A stretch of 64,000 nt of DNA from Nesterenkonia muleiensis (GTDB lineage: Bacteria; Actinomycetota; Actinomycetes; Actinomycetales; Micrococcaceae), in assembly GCF_003600155.1 (NCBI RefSeq), contig NZ_QWLD01000056.1, forward strand, positions 62,001-126,000. The letters are read 5' to 3'. Positions 33,892 through 42,452 of this stretch are shown piece by piece. The translations under genes were made by a program, and so were the position numbers. The notes under the pieces are model-generated. The model was not told the DNA's origin. It did no database searches and saw nothing but the letters and a program-made list of their open reading frames with translations. The stretch's first letter is position 1. Each line of letters starts with the position of its first letter.

Positions 33892-34905
33892 CTACTCGTA
33901 CTTCAGCGTGAGGTGAGTTGCGCTGAGAGCTTCCAGGAAGTCGCGGGCGTCGAAGGCCTCTCCCAGAGTGGTGGCTCCCCTCACATCGTTGGCGCGGCGA
34001 TTCAGCAGCCGATCGGCAGCTTCGGCGACCAGGGGAGCGCTGACAGCGTAGATGTCCTGCCCGGCAGCGGAGATGCGCCGTTGTGCTGTGCCGCGCCGTG
34101 CGAGTACTTCGACCACGAACTGCTGGGCGGATCGACCAGTCGTGTCGACTGCCGTGGGGGCTGCGGTGTGTGCGTTGCGGACGTCGTCGAGCGCGGAGGT
34201 GGTGAGATAGGTGCGAACCGTTGAGACATTAAGGTGCCTGGCGATGGCAACGATCTCGGAGAAGGGACTAGCGATCATGCGTTGACGTCCAAGCGATCCC
34301 TGGAAGACCCACTCCCGCACCGGTGCCGGAGCGGGGGCGGAGGTCAAAACGCCGTGATCGACCACGAGCCGGGTAGCTGTGTTGCGTCGGCCGGTCTCTC
34401 GTGTCCCGGGTGTGGGCCACCAGCGGTCGATTCCGATGGCGATATCGATCGTGTCCGTGGCCTCCCATCCACTGGTCGCAGTCGTGGCCAGTAGATCGGC
34501 GAGGCCACCGTAGAATGCTGTCGCAGGAATCAGCGTGCCCTCGATATCGTCATGCGTTTTGTCGTATGCGCGATAGATCTGTTGGACAGCGGCTTGTTCG
34601 GCGCTGATGTCGAGATAGTGCGCACCAGCTCTGATGCTGGCTGCTGCCATAGGCAGCCCGGTATCCAGGAAAGGGCCGGCGCAGTTGACTACGACGCCCA
34701 CCCCGCCCATTGCCGAGTCCAGCGCGTCTAGGTCATTGACAGCTGCAGCCCGGATATCCAGGGTGGGGTGTTGCAGTCCCATCTTTGCCAGGGCGGCCGG
34801 GTTCCGCCCGGCGAGGACCGGGGTCAGGCCACGACTGAGTATTTCCGTTACCACGAATTGTCCGGTGTGCCCGTAGGCTCCGTAGACGAGAACATCTGGA
34901 TTCAC
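33892..34905 (-). CDS. Saccharopine dehydrogenase-like NAD(P)-binding protein
   Basis: A 337-aa protein. The N-terminus, VLVYGAYGHTGQFVVTEILSRGLTPVLAGRNP, is a Rossmann motif of the saccharopine dehydrogenase/trans-acting enoyl reductase group, followed by VVNCAGPFLDTGLPMAAASIRAGAHYLDIS, the family's second signature. It is a putative oxidoreductase with unknown substrate. The gene is divergent from a GlxA-type regulator, which probably controls it. Confidence 0.82.
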   Translation of the reverse strand: MNPDVLVYGAYGHTGQFVVTEILSRGLTPVLAGRNPAALAKMGLQHPTLDIRAAAVNDLDALDSAMGGVGVVVNCAGPFLDTGLPMAAASIRAGAHYLDISAEQAAVQQIYRAYDKTHDDIEGTLIPATAFYGGLADLLATTATSGWEATDTIDIAIGIDRWWPTPGTRETGRRNTATRLVVDHGVLTSAPAPAPVREWVFQGSLGRQRMIASPFSEIVAIARHLNVSTVRTYLTTSALDDVRNAHTAAPTAVDTTGRSAQQFVVEVLARRGTAQRRISAAGQDIYAVSAPLVAEAADRLLNRRANDVRGATTLGEAFDARDFLEALSATHLTLKYE

Positions 34906-34942
34906 CCTGCCATCTCATCAGCCCAGACGTTCCCGAAACTAG

Positions 34943-34977
34943 TGTCTGATACGACGTTATCCGTACAGTTTCAGACA
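34943..34977. promoter_or_regulatory. Inverted repeat in the regulator/oxidoreductase divergent region
   Basis: TGTCTGA (34943-34949) and TCAGACA (34971-34977) are perfect reverse complements 21 bp apart. The right arm touches the ATG of the GlxA-type regulator. No ribosome site precedes that ATG, so the transcript may be leaderless and the arm may cover the transcription start. Autoregulation is a reasonable guess. Confidence 0.45.
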
Positions 34978-35966
34978 TGCATCGAATTGGACTAGTCCTG
35001 CACGAAGGTTCGATGCTGTACGAGACCGCGATCGCAGCAGAGATCTTCGGCGTTGACAGGTCCGATCTGTCACTGCGCGGCCACTGGTACGACCTCGTCG
35101 CATACACCGTAGACGGCTCACCCTCTGCTTGGTTGCCCGAGATCGCCACTCGGCCATATGCCGCGTTGGCCGAGACTGACACTGTGGTCGTGTCCTCGAC
35201 CAGTGATCTCGGCGGGAAGCCGAATCCGGAGCTGCTGGCTGCCCTGCTCCGGGCACACGAAGCCGGTGCGCGTATCGCAGCCCTGTGCACCGGGGCTTTT
35301 ATCCTTGCGGCAGCGGGGCTGCTGGACCAACGCACTGCCACCACGCATTGGATGCATGCCGACTCATTGAGAGATCGTTACCCACGGATCAATGTCCGTC
35401 CTGACGTCCTCTATGCCGAAGATGGTCAGGTGCTCACCTCGGCAGGAAAAAGCGCAGCGCTTGATCTGTGCCTGCACCTGGTGCATCGCGATTTCGGGGC
35501 AACCGCCGCGAATGGTCTCGCCCGTCGGCTGGTGGTCCCTGCACACCGCCCGGGCGGTCAAGCACAGTTCATCGCCGCGCCGCGTGCTCCAGTGAGTCAA
35601 GATCGACTAGGAGCTGCCCTGGAGTGGGCGCGAACCCATCTGCACCAGCAGATCACCGTCCAGCAGCTGGCTGACCGGGCGGCCCTCAGCTCGCGGCAGC
35701 TTGGCCGACGGATGAACGCCGAGATGGCGATCACGCCGCGTGCCTGGCTGCAGCAGCAACGCGCAACCCTGGCCAGGGAGCTGCTGGAGAGCACTGACAG
35801 CTCCATCGAACAGGTGGCAGCTTTGTGCGGCATGAGCACAGCCGCCACCCTTCGGCGCCATTTCAGACATGTTCTCGGGGTGAGTCCCACTACCTATCGC
35901 GCAACGTTTCGCAGCGGGTCAGGCGCGTTGGACATGGAGTCCGCTCTCGATAAGGTGGCCGGATAG
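34977..35966 (+). CDS. GlxA-type transcriptional regulator (DJ-1/PfpI domain + AraC helix-turn-helix)
   Basis: A 329-aa regulator. Residues about 1-190 form a DJ-1/PfpI-like domain (RIGLVLHEGSMLYETAIAAEIFG, the nucleophile-elbow-like IAALCTGAFILAAAGLLDQR, TAGKSAALDLCLHLVHRD). Residues about 210-310 are an AraC-type double helix-turn-helix (ITVQQLADRAALSSRQLGRRMNAEM; IEQVAALCGMSTAATLRRHF; VSPTTYRATF). It is divergent from the saccharopine dehydrogenase-like gene. Confidence 0.88.
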   Translation: MHRIGLVLHEGSMLYETAIAAEIFGVDRSDLSLRGHWYDLVAYTVDGSPSAWLPEIATRPYAALAETDTVVVSSTSDLGGKPNPELLAALLRAHEAGARIAALCTGAFILAAAGLLDQRTATTHWMHADSLRDRYPRINVRPDVLYAEDGQVLTSAGKSAALDLCLHLVHRDFGATAANGLARRLVVPAHRPGGQAQFIAAPRAPVSQDRLGAALEWARTHLHQQITVQQLADRAALSSRQLGRRMNAEMAITPRAWLQQQRATLARELLESTDSSIEQVAALCGMSTAATLRRHFRHVLGVSPTTYRATFRSGSGALDMESALDKVAG

Positions 35967-36089
35967 CGCGGTGAGTCGAAAGCCCAGTTCAGGCTCGCTC
36001 GTTGGGTAAGCCAGAACAGCATCAGAGAGGGACGACGACGCCGGCTGCGGTGCGCGCAAGCAGGCGCGACTCGATGAGAGACTGAGCGC

Positions 36090-36941
36090 ATGACCGGGGC
36101 GAGGGCAGTGCGGGGACTGTGGGCGTCGTCGCACCCTGGCCCGACCCTGGTGGTCACCGTTCTCGCCGCGGCACTCGGGGTGGCCGCCGGGCTGGATGCT
36201 TGGCGGCTGACGCTGCTGACCGGGGCCGTTTTCGCCGGACAGCTTTCGGTGGGCATCTCCAACGATGCGATCGATGCCCGGCGCGACCGGTCTGTGGGCC
36301 GCAGCGATAAGCCCCTCGCCCGGGGCGAGGTCAGCGTCCGGACCGCGTGGGTCGCCGCAGTGGGGTGCCTGCTTCTCGCGCTGGCGCTGTCAGCGCCGCT
36401 GGGTGCAGGTCTGCTGGGGATGCATGCGCTGGCACTGGCCTCCGCGTGGTCCTACAACGCCGGGCTGAAAGCCAGTGCGTTCTCGGTTGCTCCATTCGTC
36501 CTCAGCTTCGGGCTCTTCCCCTCCTTTGCCACCCTGGCAGCTGCAGAGCCGCAGTTCGCCCTCCCCTGGGCCTGGGCGGCCGGTGGCGCTCTGGGTGCCG
36601 CCGTTCATCTGACCAATGTGCTGCCCGATCTCGACGACGACGCCCGCACCGGCATCACCGGACTCCCCCACCGGATCGGTGCCCGGCCCGCGGCCGCCGT
36701 TGCCGCAGCGGCGGTCCTGGCCGGCGCAGTGGCGGTCACCGCGGGTCCCGTCGGTGGCGATGTCCACCAGGTTCCGGTGATCTCCTGGGTTTTCTTCGTA
36801 CTGGTCGTCGTGCTGGTGCTGGTGATTCTGACGTTGGTGGGGGCAGGCCGCTCCGGCCGTGAGCTGTTCCGGCTGGTCATGCTGGTCACTGTGGTGCTGG
36901 CTGTTCAGCTGGTGGCCTCTGGAGGCTCGCTTGTCCCCTGA
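36090..36941 (+). CDS. UbiA-family aromatic prenyltransferase
   Basis: A 283-aa integral membrane enzyme. The first aspartate motif is N58-D59-x-x-D62-x-x-x-D66 (NDAIDARRDRSVGRSDKPL), and the second lies in DLDDDARTGITGLPHRIG near residue 180. These bind the Mg-diphosphate of a prenyl donor. It joins an isoprenoid chain to an aromatic acceptor. It is convergent with the flavin hydroxylase/methyltransferase/type III PKS operon (5 bp between stops), so the likely acceptor is the PKS-derived resorcinol or quinol. This equals the gene set of the agq cluster of Actinoplanes. No menA context is present. Confidence 0.86.
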   Translation: MTGARAVRGLWASSHPGPTLVVTVLAAALGVAAGLDAWRLTLLTGAVFAGQLSVGISNDAIDARRDRSVGRSDKPLARGEVSVRTAWVAAVGCLLLALALSAPLGAGLLGMHALALASAWSYNAGLKASAFSVAPFVLSFGLFPSFATLAAAEPQFALPWAWAAGGALGAAVHLTNVLPDLDDDARTGITGLPHRIGARPAAAVAAAAVLAGAVAVTAGPVGGDVHQVPVISWVFFVLVVVLVLVILTLVGAGRSGRELFRLVMLVTVVLAVQLVASGGSLVP

Positions 36942-36946
36942 GATCC

Positions 36947-38059
36947 TCAGGCGTCGAGGTCGAACCCCATGGCGTAGGCCCGGGCGAACACGGTGCCGGT
37001 TCCCGGGCCCAGCATCAGGCGCAGCCCGGTGCGCCGGGCCGCGTTCAACGGTGCAGGTGCTGGGCGGCCCAGGCGGGTGTTCAGCCCGCCAAGCGCGGAC
37101 GCCCGGCGCGCCGAACGCAGCCGCGAGCTCTCCCAGTACTGGAGCTTGGCCTCCGGCGCGGTGCCGCAGCTGAGCCAGTCTGCCAGCAGCGGTGCCAGTG
37201 TTGCCGCGTCCAGCAGCCCCAGGTTCATGCCCTGCCCGCCGATCGGACTGACCTCATGGGCGGCATCTCCGATGACGAACAGTCCCGCACGGCGCATACG
37301 GGGCGCCAGGAACCGGCGGACCCCGAAACCGGTGGCGCGGACCGGGACAGTCTCGCCCCGGGTGACCAGTGCGTGTTCCATGCGGGCCTGCTGCTGTTCC
37401 GGGTCGGCACTGGCCCCCGGCGGATCCCAGGCCACGAAGCGCCTGCGCTGCTCAGGCAGCGGGAAGGATTCGAGGACCCCGGAGGAATCGAGGTGCACCA
37501 CCGCGGTGTCGGAGTCCTCGCGCTCGCCGACCACCGCGTCGGTCATCAGGTAGCGGTCCGGATAGGTATGCGCCTCCGAGTCCCGGTAGACCAGCCTCCG
37601 TGAGCGGGCCCCGCCGGCCAGGACCACCAGGGGGGCGCGCCTGACCCCGGCACTGGTGTGGAGGAGAACCTGGTCCTCTGAGGGCTGGACTGCGGTGACC
37701 TCAACCCCGCGTCGCGGCGGCGGCGCCGCCTGGGCGAACACCTGCTCGGTGGCCGCCTGCGGCAGGGTGGTCACGAAGGGGAAGCGAGCCGGGAGACGGT
37801 CGAAGCGCACCGTGCCCAGGGTCTGCCCCTGGGAGCGGGCCTCACCGCGGCGAACCGCCAGCCCGCGCTCCAGAAGCTGTGCGGTCAGCCCTGAGGATTC
37901 TAGGGCGGCGAGCACCGGGGCGTGGATGCCGATGGCCCGGCTGCCCGGCGAGGCCTGCTCGCGCTGTTCGAGGATCTCGACGCCGATGCCGTGGCGGCAC
38001 AGCTCTGCGGCCATCAGCAGACCCACCGGGCCTGCCCCGATGACGATCACCTCAGGCAC
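36947..38059 (-). CDS. FAD-dependent monooxygenase of the type III PKS cluster (SrsC/AgqC-like)
   Basis: A 370-aa flavoprotein hydroxylase. EVIVIGAGPVGLLMAAELCRHG is the FAD Rossmann motif near the N-terminus. GLFVIGDAAHEVSPIGGQGMNLGLLDA is the second FAD motif. It is shorter than phenolic hydroxylases of the MhpA group (no thioredoxin-like tail). Start GTG 38059 overlaps the methyltransferase stop by 8 nt; TTG 38077 is an alternative. In this gene order the enzyme is expected to hydroxylate an alkylresorcinol to a hydroquinone. The role is inferred from the srs/agq clusters. Confidence 0.85.
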   Translation of the reverse strand: MPEVIVIGAGPVGLLMAAELCRHGIGVEILEQREQASPGSRAIGIHAPVLAALESSGLTAQLLERGLAVRRGEARSQGQTLGTVRFDRLPARFPFVTTLPQAATEQVFAQAAPPPRRGVEVTAVQPSEDQVLLHTSAGVRRAPLVVLAGGARSRRLVYRDSEAHTYPDRYLMTDAVVGEREDSDTAVVHLDSSGVLESFPLPEQRRRFVAWDPPGASADPEQQQARMEHALVTRGETVPVRATGFGVRRFLAPRMRRAGLFVIGDAAHEVSPIGGQGMNLGLLDAATLAPLLADWLSCGTAPEAKLQYWESSRLRSARRASALGGLNTRLGRPAPAPLNAARRTGLRLMLGPGTGTVFARAYAMGFDLDA

Positions 38060-38747
38060 GGCCGGGGCCTTCGGCAACCAACCGGAACGGCACCGGCGCG
38101 GTGATCGTCCACTCCGGCCCCAGTGCGGCGGAGAGCTCCCGGGCCTGATAGCTGCGGCGGATGGAGCGCAGCCCGTCAGTGCGCAGGAAGGTGCCCGGTG
38201 CCAACGGGAGGATTCCGAGCGAGAAGAGTCCGTAGGCCATCCGGCTGCGGGCGATGTCTCCGTGCAGAACTGCCGATGAGCAGAGCTGCTGCGAGTCTTC
38301 GGTGAACTCCATCAGCTCTGTGGTGCTCAGGTGGTGCAGAACGTGATTGGAGATCACGACGTCGAACCTCTCCCCGCGCTCCAGCAGCGTCTGAGCATCA
38401 GCGCAGAGGAACCGTATTCCATGCCCTTGCTGGGTCTGCGCCACCTGGTGGGCCCTGGGGTCGGGATCGGCCCCGGTCCACTGTACGGTCAGGTCGTCGC
38501 GGGCGGCCAGGCGGGCCAGATGCGCGACGACGTCGCCAGCGCCGGAGCCCAGGTCCAGGACGTGCGCCGGCCGGTCCAGGCTGAGCAGGATATCCCGGAG
38601 CCTGGAGCGGTAGACCGTGGCCCAGCCCGCCACTAACCGGTTGACGATCCCGAACCGGCGCAGCGTCGCGTCCAGCCGCTGCGGATCGCAGTCGGGATCG
38701 TCCATCAGCTCGCGTAATCGTTCATCGCGTTCTGAGAGATTCACCAT
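38052..38747 (-). CDS. SAM-dependent methyltransferase of the type III PKS cluster (SrsB/AgqB-like)
   Basis: A 231-aa class I methyltransferase. The SAM motif I is VLDLGSGAGDVVAHLA (around residues 75-90), motif II contains VQWTGADPDPRAH, and FDVVISNHVLHHL is motif III/IV. It likely methylates an oxygen of the resorcinol product. It starts 8 bp after the PKS stop and overlaps the hydroxylase, so the three are a tight operon. Confidence 0.85.
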   Translation of the reverse strand: MVNLSERDERLRELMDDPDCDPQRLDATLRRFGIVNRLVAGWATVYRSRLRDILLSLDRPAHVLDLGSGAGDVVAHLARLAARDDLTVQWTGADPDPRAHQVAQTQQGHGIRFLCADAQTLLERGERFDVVISNHVLHHLSTTELMEFTEDSQQLCSSAVLHGDIARSRMAYGLFSLGILPLAPGTFLRTDGLRSIRRSYQARELSAALGPEWTITAPVPFRLVAEGPGRA

Positions 38748-38755
38748 CGCCGCGT

Positions 38756-39838
38756 TCAGCCTTCCTTGCGCAGCAGAGCCGATTCCACGGTCAGGCCGGG
38801 GCCGAACGCCAGAGCCGCCAGGCGGCCGGTGACGGCCTTGTCCTCCAGGAGGTGCCGGAGAATGAACAGGATGGTCGCACTGGACATATTGCCGTAGTCG
38901 TTGAGCACTGAGCGGGAGGCGGCGAGTGCGGCGGCTGGAAGACCGAGCCCCTTCTCCACTCGGTCCAGCACACTGCGTCCGCCCGGGTGCACCGCCCAGA
39001 TGTCCGGGGACGGCAGTTCGCCGAGGAACCGCTCGACGGTGTGTCGGATTTCCCGCCCGATGATGCGTGGCACCTCTGCTGAGAGCGTCATGTGGAATCC
39101 GTGGTCGCCGATGGTCCAGGCCATGTCGGACTCACCTTCGTCGGTCAGTGCGGTGGCGAACCGGTCCAGGAAAAGTCCGCCGGGGGTTCCCGCGGCCTCA
39201 TCTGCGGTGACCAGTGCGGCGGCTGCCCCGTCGGCGAAGACTGAGGCGGCGACGATCTGCTCTGGATCCGAACTGGTCCGAACGTGCAGGGAGCACAGCT
39301 CTACGCAGACGACCAGCACCACTGCTGCCGGCTGCGCCGCGGTGATCTGCCAGGCCAGCCGCAGGGCCGGCAGTGCGGCGGCACAGCCGATGAACCCCAG
39401 GTGGCTGCGCTCTACGGTCCGGGGGAGCCCGAGGTCTCTGACCAGCCGGTAGTCGATCCCGGGGGCGAAGAACCCTGTGCAGGAGACGGTGATCAGATGC
39501 GTGATCTGGTAAGCGGCGATCTGCCCGCTGGTCAGCGCATCCCGGGCGGCCTCGGCCGCCAATGCAGGGGCCTGCTGCCGGTAGAGGTCATTGCGGACTC
39601 CGGTGGTGGGGGACTGCAGTGACCGGTCATCGGCGACGAACACACCATCTGAGGAGTTGCCTAAGCCGGTGAGGACGGTGTGCCGCTTCTGGATGCCCGC
39701 GGCGCTGAAGGCTGCGCTGATGTGACGCTGGGTGAGTCTGCCGGCGCCTGGTTGCGCGGTGAAGAACGACCCCAGCTCTTCCTGCTGCACGGCGGTCGTG
39801 GGTACTGCTGTGCCGATTGCTGCGATGCGCGCGGACAT
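38756..39838 (-). CDS. Type III polyketide synthase (alkylresorcinol synthase-like)
   Basis: A 360-aa chalcone-synthase-fold enzyme. The catalytic triad is complete: Cys120 (TVSCTGFFAPG), His284 (VHPGGRSVLD) and Asn317 (NDYGNMSSATILF). It condenses a starter acyl-CoA with malonyl-CoA units. The tail wording GPGLTVESALLR is typical. Next to a methyltransferase, flavin hydroxylase and UbiA enzyme it should make an alkylresorcinol that is hydroxylated, methylated and prenylated. Starter chain length and cyclisation mode are not readable from sequence. Confidence 0.9.
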   Translation of the reverse strand: MSARIAAIGTAVPTTAVQQEELGSFFTAQPGAGRLTQRHISAAFSAAGIQKRHTVLTGLGNSSDGVFVADDRSLQSPTTGVRNDLYRQQAPALAAEAARDALTSGQIAAYQITHLITVSCTGFFAPGIDYRLVRDLGLPRTVERSHLGFIGCAAALPALRLAWQITAAQPAAVVLVVCVELCSLHVRTSSDPEQIVAASVFADGAAAALVTADEAAGTPGGLFLDRFATALTDEGESDMAWTIGDHGFHMTLSAEVPRIIGREIRHTVERFLGELPSPDIWAVHPGGRSVLDRVEKGLGLPAAALAASRSVLNDYGNMSSATILFILRHLLEDKAVTGRLAALAFGPGLTVESALLRKEG

Positions 39839-39886
39839 GCCTCAACCTAACCCTGACCGGGGAGTTTCACAACATAGAGGCTGTTC

Positions 39887-40792
39887 TCATGGATCTGCAG
39901 AGCTGTGGTGCTTGAGGGCAGTGACTGCGGCGGTGATGCGTGGATTGTGGTCTGAGCCGCGGCGTTGGGCAAGCAGGATTCTGCGCCGAGGGATCTGGGT
40001 GCCGGTCAGCGGGATCTGGACCACTTGCGGGTGGGGAATGCTCATCGCGATCCGGGGGACTGCGGCGATGCCTGCACCGGCGGCGACCAGAGCGGTGGTG
40101 GCGGTCAGCTCCTGGGCGTAATGAGCTATCCGTGGTGCGTAGCCGACGGCGCGGGTAGCGGCCAGCAACTCCATGTAGGCGTCCTGGTGGGGATGGCCGG
40201 TGATCCAGTCTTCCTGCGCGGCCTCTTCGAGCTGGACCCGGCCGTAGGCGGAGAACCGGTGCTCCTTGGGAACAAGCAGGTCGATCGGGTCGTCAAGGAG
40301 GCTGGTCACCTCGACATGACTGTCGGCGAGGTGGCTGGTGGACTCATCAGCCACGAAGAGTCCCAGATCGATGTCTCCCGACTCCAACGCCGCCAGCAGC
40401 TGGCTGGAGTAGATCTCCTTGACAATGGGCCGCAGCTGGCGATGCCGTGTCCGCATGCTGCCTAAAGCGGGGGTGATGATCGAGGAGATCGCCGTGGGGA
40501 ATCCGCCGATGGTGATGGGCCCGCAGAGATCTCGGGCTGCCGCGGCAGTGTCGCTCAGTGCGGTTTCCCATTGCGCGTTGAGAGTCCGGGCGTGGGCCAC
40601 CAGGCGCTGACCGGCTGGGGTGAGTCTGACGCGTCTGCCGTGACGTTCGAGGATATCGACGTCGAGTTCATTTGCCAGTTCCTTGAGCTGTTTCGAAACG
40701 CCGGAAGGTGTTCGATGCAGTGCCTCGGCAGCGGCTGTGACCGTGCCGTATTCGCAGACCGCGATGAGCAGTTGCAGACGGGAATCAATCAT
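39887..40792 (-). CDS. LysR-family transcriptional regulator
   Basis: A 301-aa regulator. ATG 40792 gives MIDSRLQLLIAVCEYGTVTAAAEALHRTPSGVSKQLKELANELDVDIL, the standard LysR helix-turn-helix; upstream frame extension is not needed. The C-terminal effector domain follows. It is divergent from an MFS exporter with a textbook LysR box overlapping its own start, so the exporter is the likely target. It is on the same strand as, and 48 bp upstream of, the type III PKS gene. Confidence 0.86.
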   Translation of the reverse strand: MIDSRLQLLIAVCEYGTVTAAAEALHRTPSGVSKQLKELANELDVDILERHGRRVRLTPAGQRLVAHARTLNAQWETALSDTAAAARDLCGPITIGGFPTAISSIITPALGSMRTRHRQLRPIVKEIYSSQLLAALESGDIDLGLFVADESTSHLADSHVEVTSLLDDPIDLLVPKEHRFSAYGRVQLEEAAQEDWITGHPHQDAYMELLAATRAVGYAPRIAHYAQELTATTALVAAGAGIAAVPRIAMSIPHPQVVQIPLTGTQIPRRRILLAQRRGSDHNPRITAAVTALKHHSSADP

Positions 40793-40811
40793 GTACTTAT
40801 GGTGCATGATT
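40787..40811. promoter_or_regulatory. LysR box (T-N11-A type) between LysR and MFS genes
   Basis: AATCATG (40787-40793) - N11 - CATGATT (40805-40811): a 7-bp perfect inverted repeat with the family's typical 11-bp centre. It covers the LysR start codon and is 91 bp upstream of the MFS start. Autorepression plus activation of the exporter is the usual scheme. Confidence 0.6.
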
Positions 40812-40901
40812 TTGCGGAATAAATGAACCTGGACGCCAGTATTCGGTCCGCGTAGAACAGGAGGTGTGAACAACACCTTCAACCAGCCGACGGAGGAACC
40901 G

Positions 40902-42323
40902 ATGACTCAGAGGCACATCCTCAACCGGAATATGTGGGGCATCCTGACGCTGCTCGGCACCGTGATGCTGGTCGGTGGAACCGACATGACCAAAGTTGTC
41001 GTGGCCCTTCCGGTACTGGCCGAGGAGCTGTCCCTGGACGCAGCTGAGTCCTTGTGGGTCGCCGATGTCTATCCACTGGCGGCCGGGGTGGTGCTGGTCT
41101 GCAGCGCAGCAGCAGCAGACCGGTTCGGTCGTAAGCGCATCTACCTGCTGGGTCTGGTCATCGCCGTCCTCAGCGCTGCGGCGGCAGGGCTGGCTCCGAC
41201 CGGTGAACTGGTCATCGCCGCGCGTGCCGGCCAGGGCGTCGGTGCAGCACTGCTGATTGCAGGAACAGTAGCTATGATCCGGGTGACCTTTCCCGGGACA
41301 CGACTGCGTGCCCTCGCTTACGGGGTCTGGGTCATCGGGTTCAGCGCCGGTTCGGCTCTGGGACCGCTCATCGGCGGCGTGCTCGTCGAACTGGCCCACT
41401 GGCGGTGGGTCTTCGGGGTCAATGTCCCGGTGCTGCTGCTCTGCTTCATCGCAGCAGCGGTCCTGCTGCAGGAGTCGAGGAATCCGGATCCTCCTCGTCT
41501 GGATGGACTCAGCGCAGCGCTCTCTGGCATTGCCGTCGGTGCGGCGATCGCGGGGCTGAAAGCAATGGTCCACCCCGGCCTGCCCCAGTGGATCAGCCCA
41601 GCAGCGCTCGCGGTCGGAGCCATTGCTGTGGTGCTGTTCGTTCTCCGGCAGAGACGACTGCCGCGGCCGTTCCTCGACGTGGGTCTGCTGACCAACACGC
41701 TGATCGCCAGCTCAGCGGCAGTGATTGCAGTCACCACTGGGGCGTTCACCGGCACCCTATACCTGCTCACCCAGCGGTACCAGGTCATCGATGGGCTCAC
41801 CGTCGTCCAAGCCGGTACGGCGCTGCTCCCTCTGGCAGCCTCCAGCGCCATCGGTGGACTCATCGGCCCGCTGCTCCACCGGCGACTCACCCAGCAGCAC
41901 CTCCTCACCGGCAGTCTGGCCCTGGCATCCTTCGGGTTTCTGCTTCTGGCCACTGCCGAACAGGCGGGAGAGCTCATCGGCATGATAGCCCTAGGTGTGG
42001 GTTCCGGGGTCATCATGGCTATCGGCGCCAACGCCATCATGAGCAGCGCCCCAGAACACCGCACTGCTGATGCCGGCGCCATTCAGGAAAGCGCCTTTGC
42101 TCTCGGCGCCGGTATCGGCATCGCCGGTCTGGGAGCCCTTGCCCTTCACTCCGGCGCCGAAGCGGCGACTGTGTCAACGGCAGCCACTGTCATCTCCGGG
42201 CCTGGAACGGACGCTGCCCTGATCATCGGGGCGTTGCTCTATGTGTTCTTCGCCTTGGCTGCAGGTTTGATCATCCTCAGCACCAGCGCGACACAGCGCG
42301 CCCAGCCCCACCGCAGCACATAA
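40902..42323 (+). CDS. MFS drug exporter, DHA2 family (14 TM, QacA/SmvA-like)
   Basis: A 473-aa major facilitator with about 14 helices. It shows the DHA2 motif near the first helix (GGTDMTKVVVALPVLAEELSL), motif A (DRFGRKRIYLLG) and motif C-like segment (VIGFSAGSALGPLIGGVLVE). ATG 40902 is preceded by GGAGGA at good spacing; the GTG at 40866 has its Shine-Dalgarno-like AGGAGGT too close. It exports unknown compounds and is probably induced through the divergent LysR protein. Confidence 0.88.
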   Translation: MTQRHILNRNMWGILTLLGTVMLVGGTDMTKVVVALPVLAEELSLDAAESLWVADVYPLAAGVVLVCSAAAADRFGRKRIYLLGLVIAVLSAAAAGLAPTGELVIAARAGQGVGAALLIAGTVAMIRVTFPGTRLRALAYGVWVIGFSAGSALGPLIGGVLVELAHWRWVFGVNVPVLLLCFIAAAVLLQESRNPDPPRLDGLSAALSGIAVGAAIAGLKAMVHPGLPQWISPAALAVGAIAVVLFVLRQRRLPRPFLDVGLLTNTLIASSAAVIAVTTGAFTGTLYLLTQRYQVIDGLTVVQAGTALLPLAASSAIGGLIGPLLHRRLTQQHLLTGSLALASFGFLLLATAEQAGELIGMIALGVGSGVIMAIGANAIMSSAPEHRTADAGAIQESAFALGAGIGIAGLGALALHSGAEAATVSTAATVISGPGTDAALIIGALLYVFFALAAGLIILSTSATQRAQPHRST

Positions 42324-42325
42324 CG

Positions 42326-42354
42326 ACGGCGGCCACCTGTGACTTCGCCGCCGT
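42326..42354. terminator. Possible terminator after the MFS gene
   Basis: ACGGCGG (42326-42332) pairs with CCGCCGT (42348-42354) right after the MFS stop codon, 15-nt loop. No T run follows. A second small stem is at 42375-42391 (CGCCTC/GAGGCG). The 129-bp gap to the VapC stop holds nothing else I recognise. Confidence 0.4.
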
Positions 42355-42452
42355 GGGGCCTCTCCGAGCTGGAACGCCTCTGTTGGAGGCGCCTTCAACA
42401 GCTCCCGCGGCAAAGCTTGGGCTGAGTAGTCCGCTCACTCGATGGACAACGG

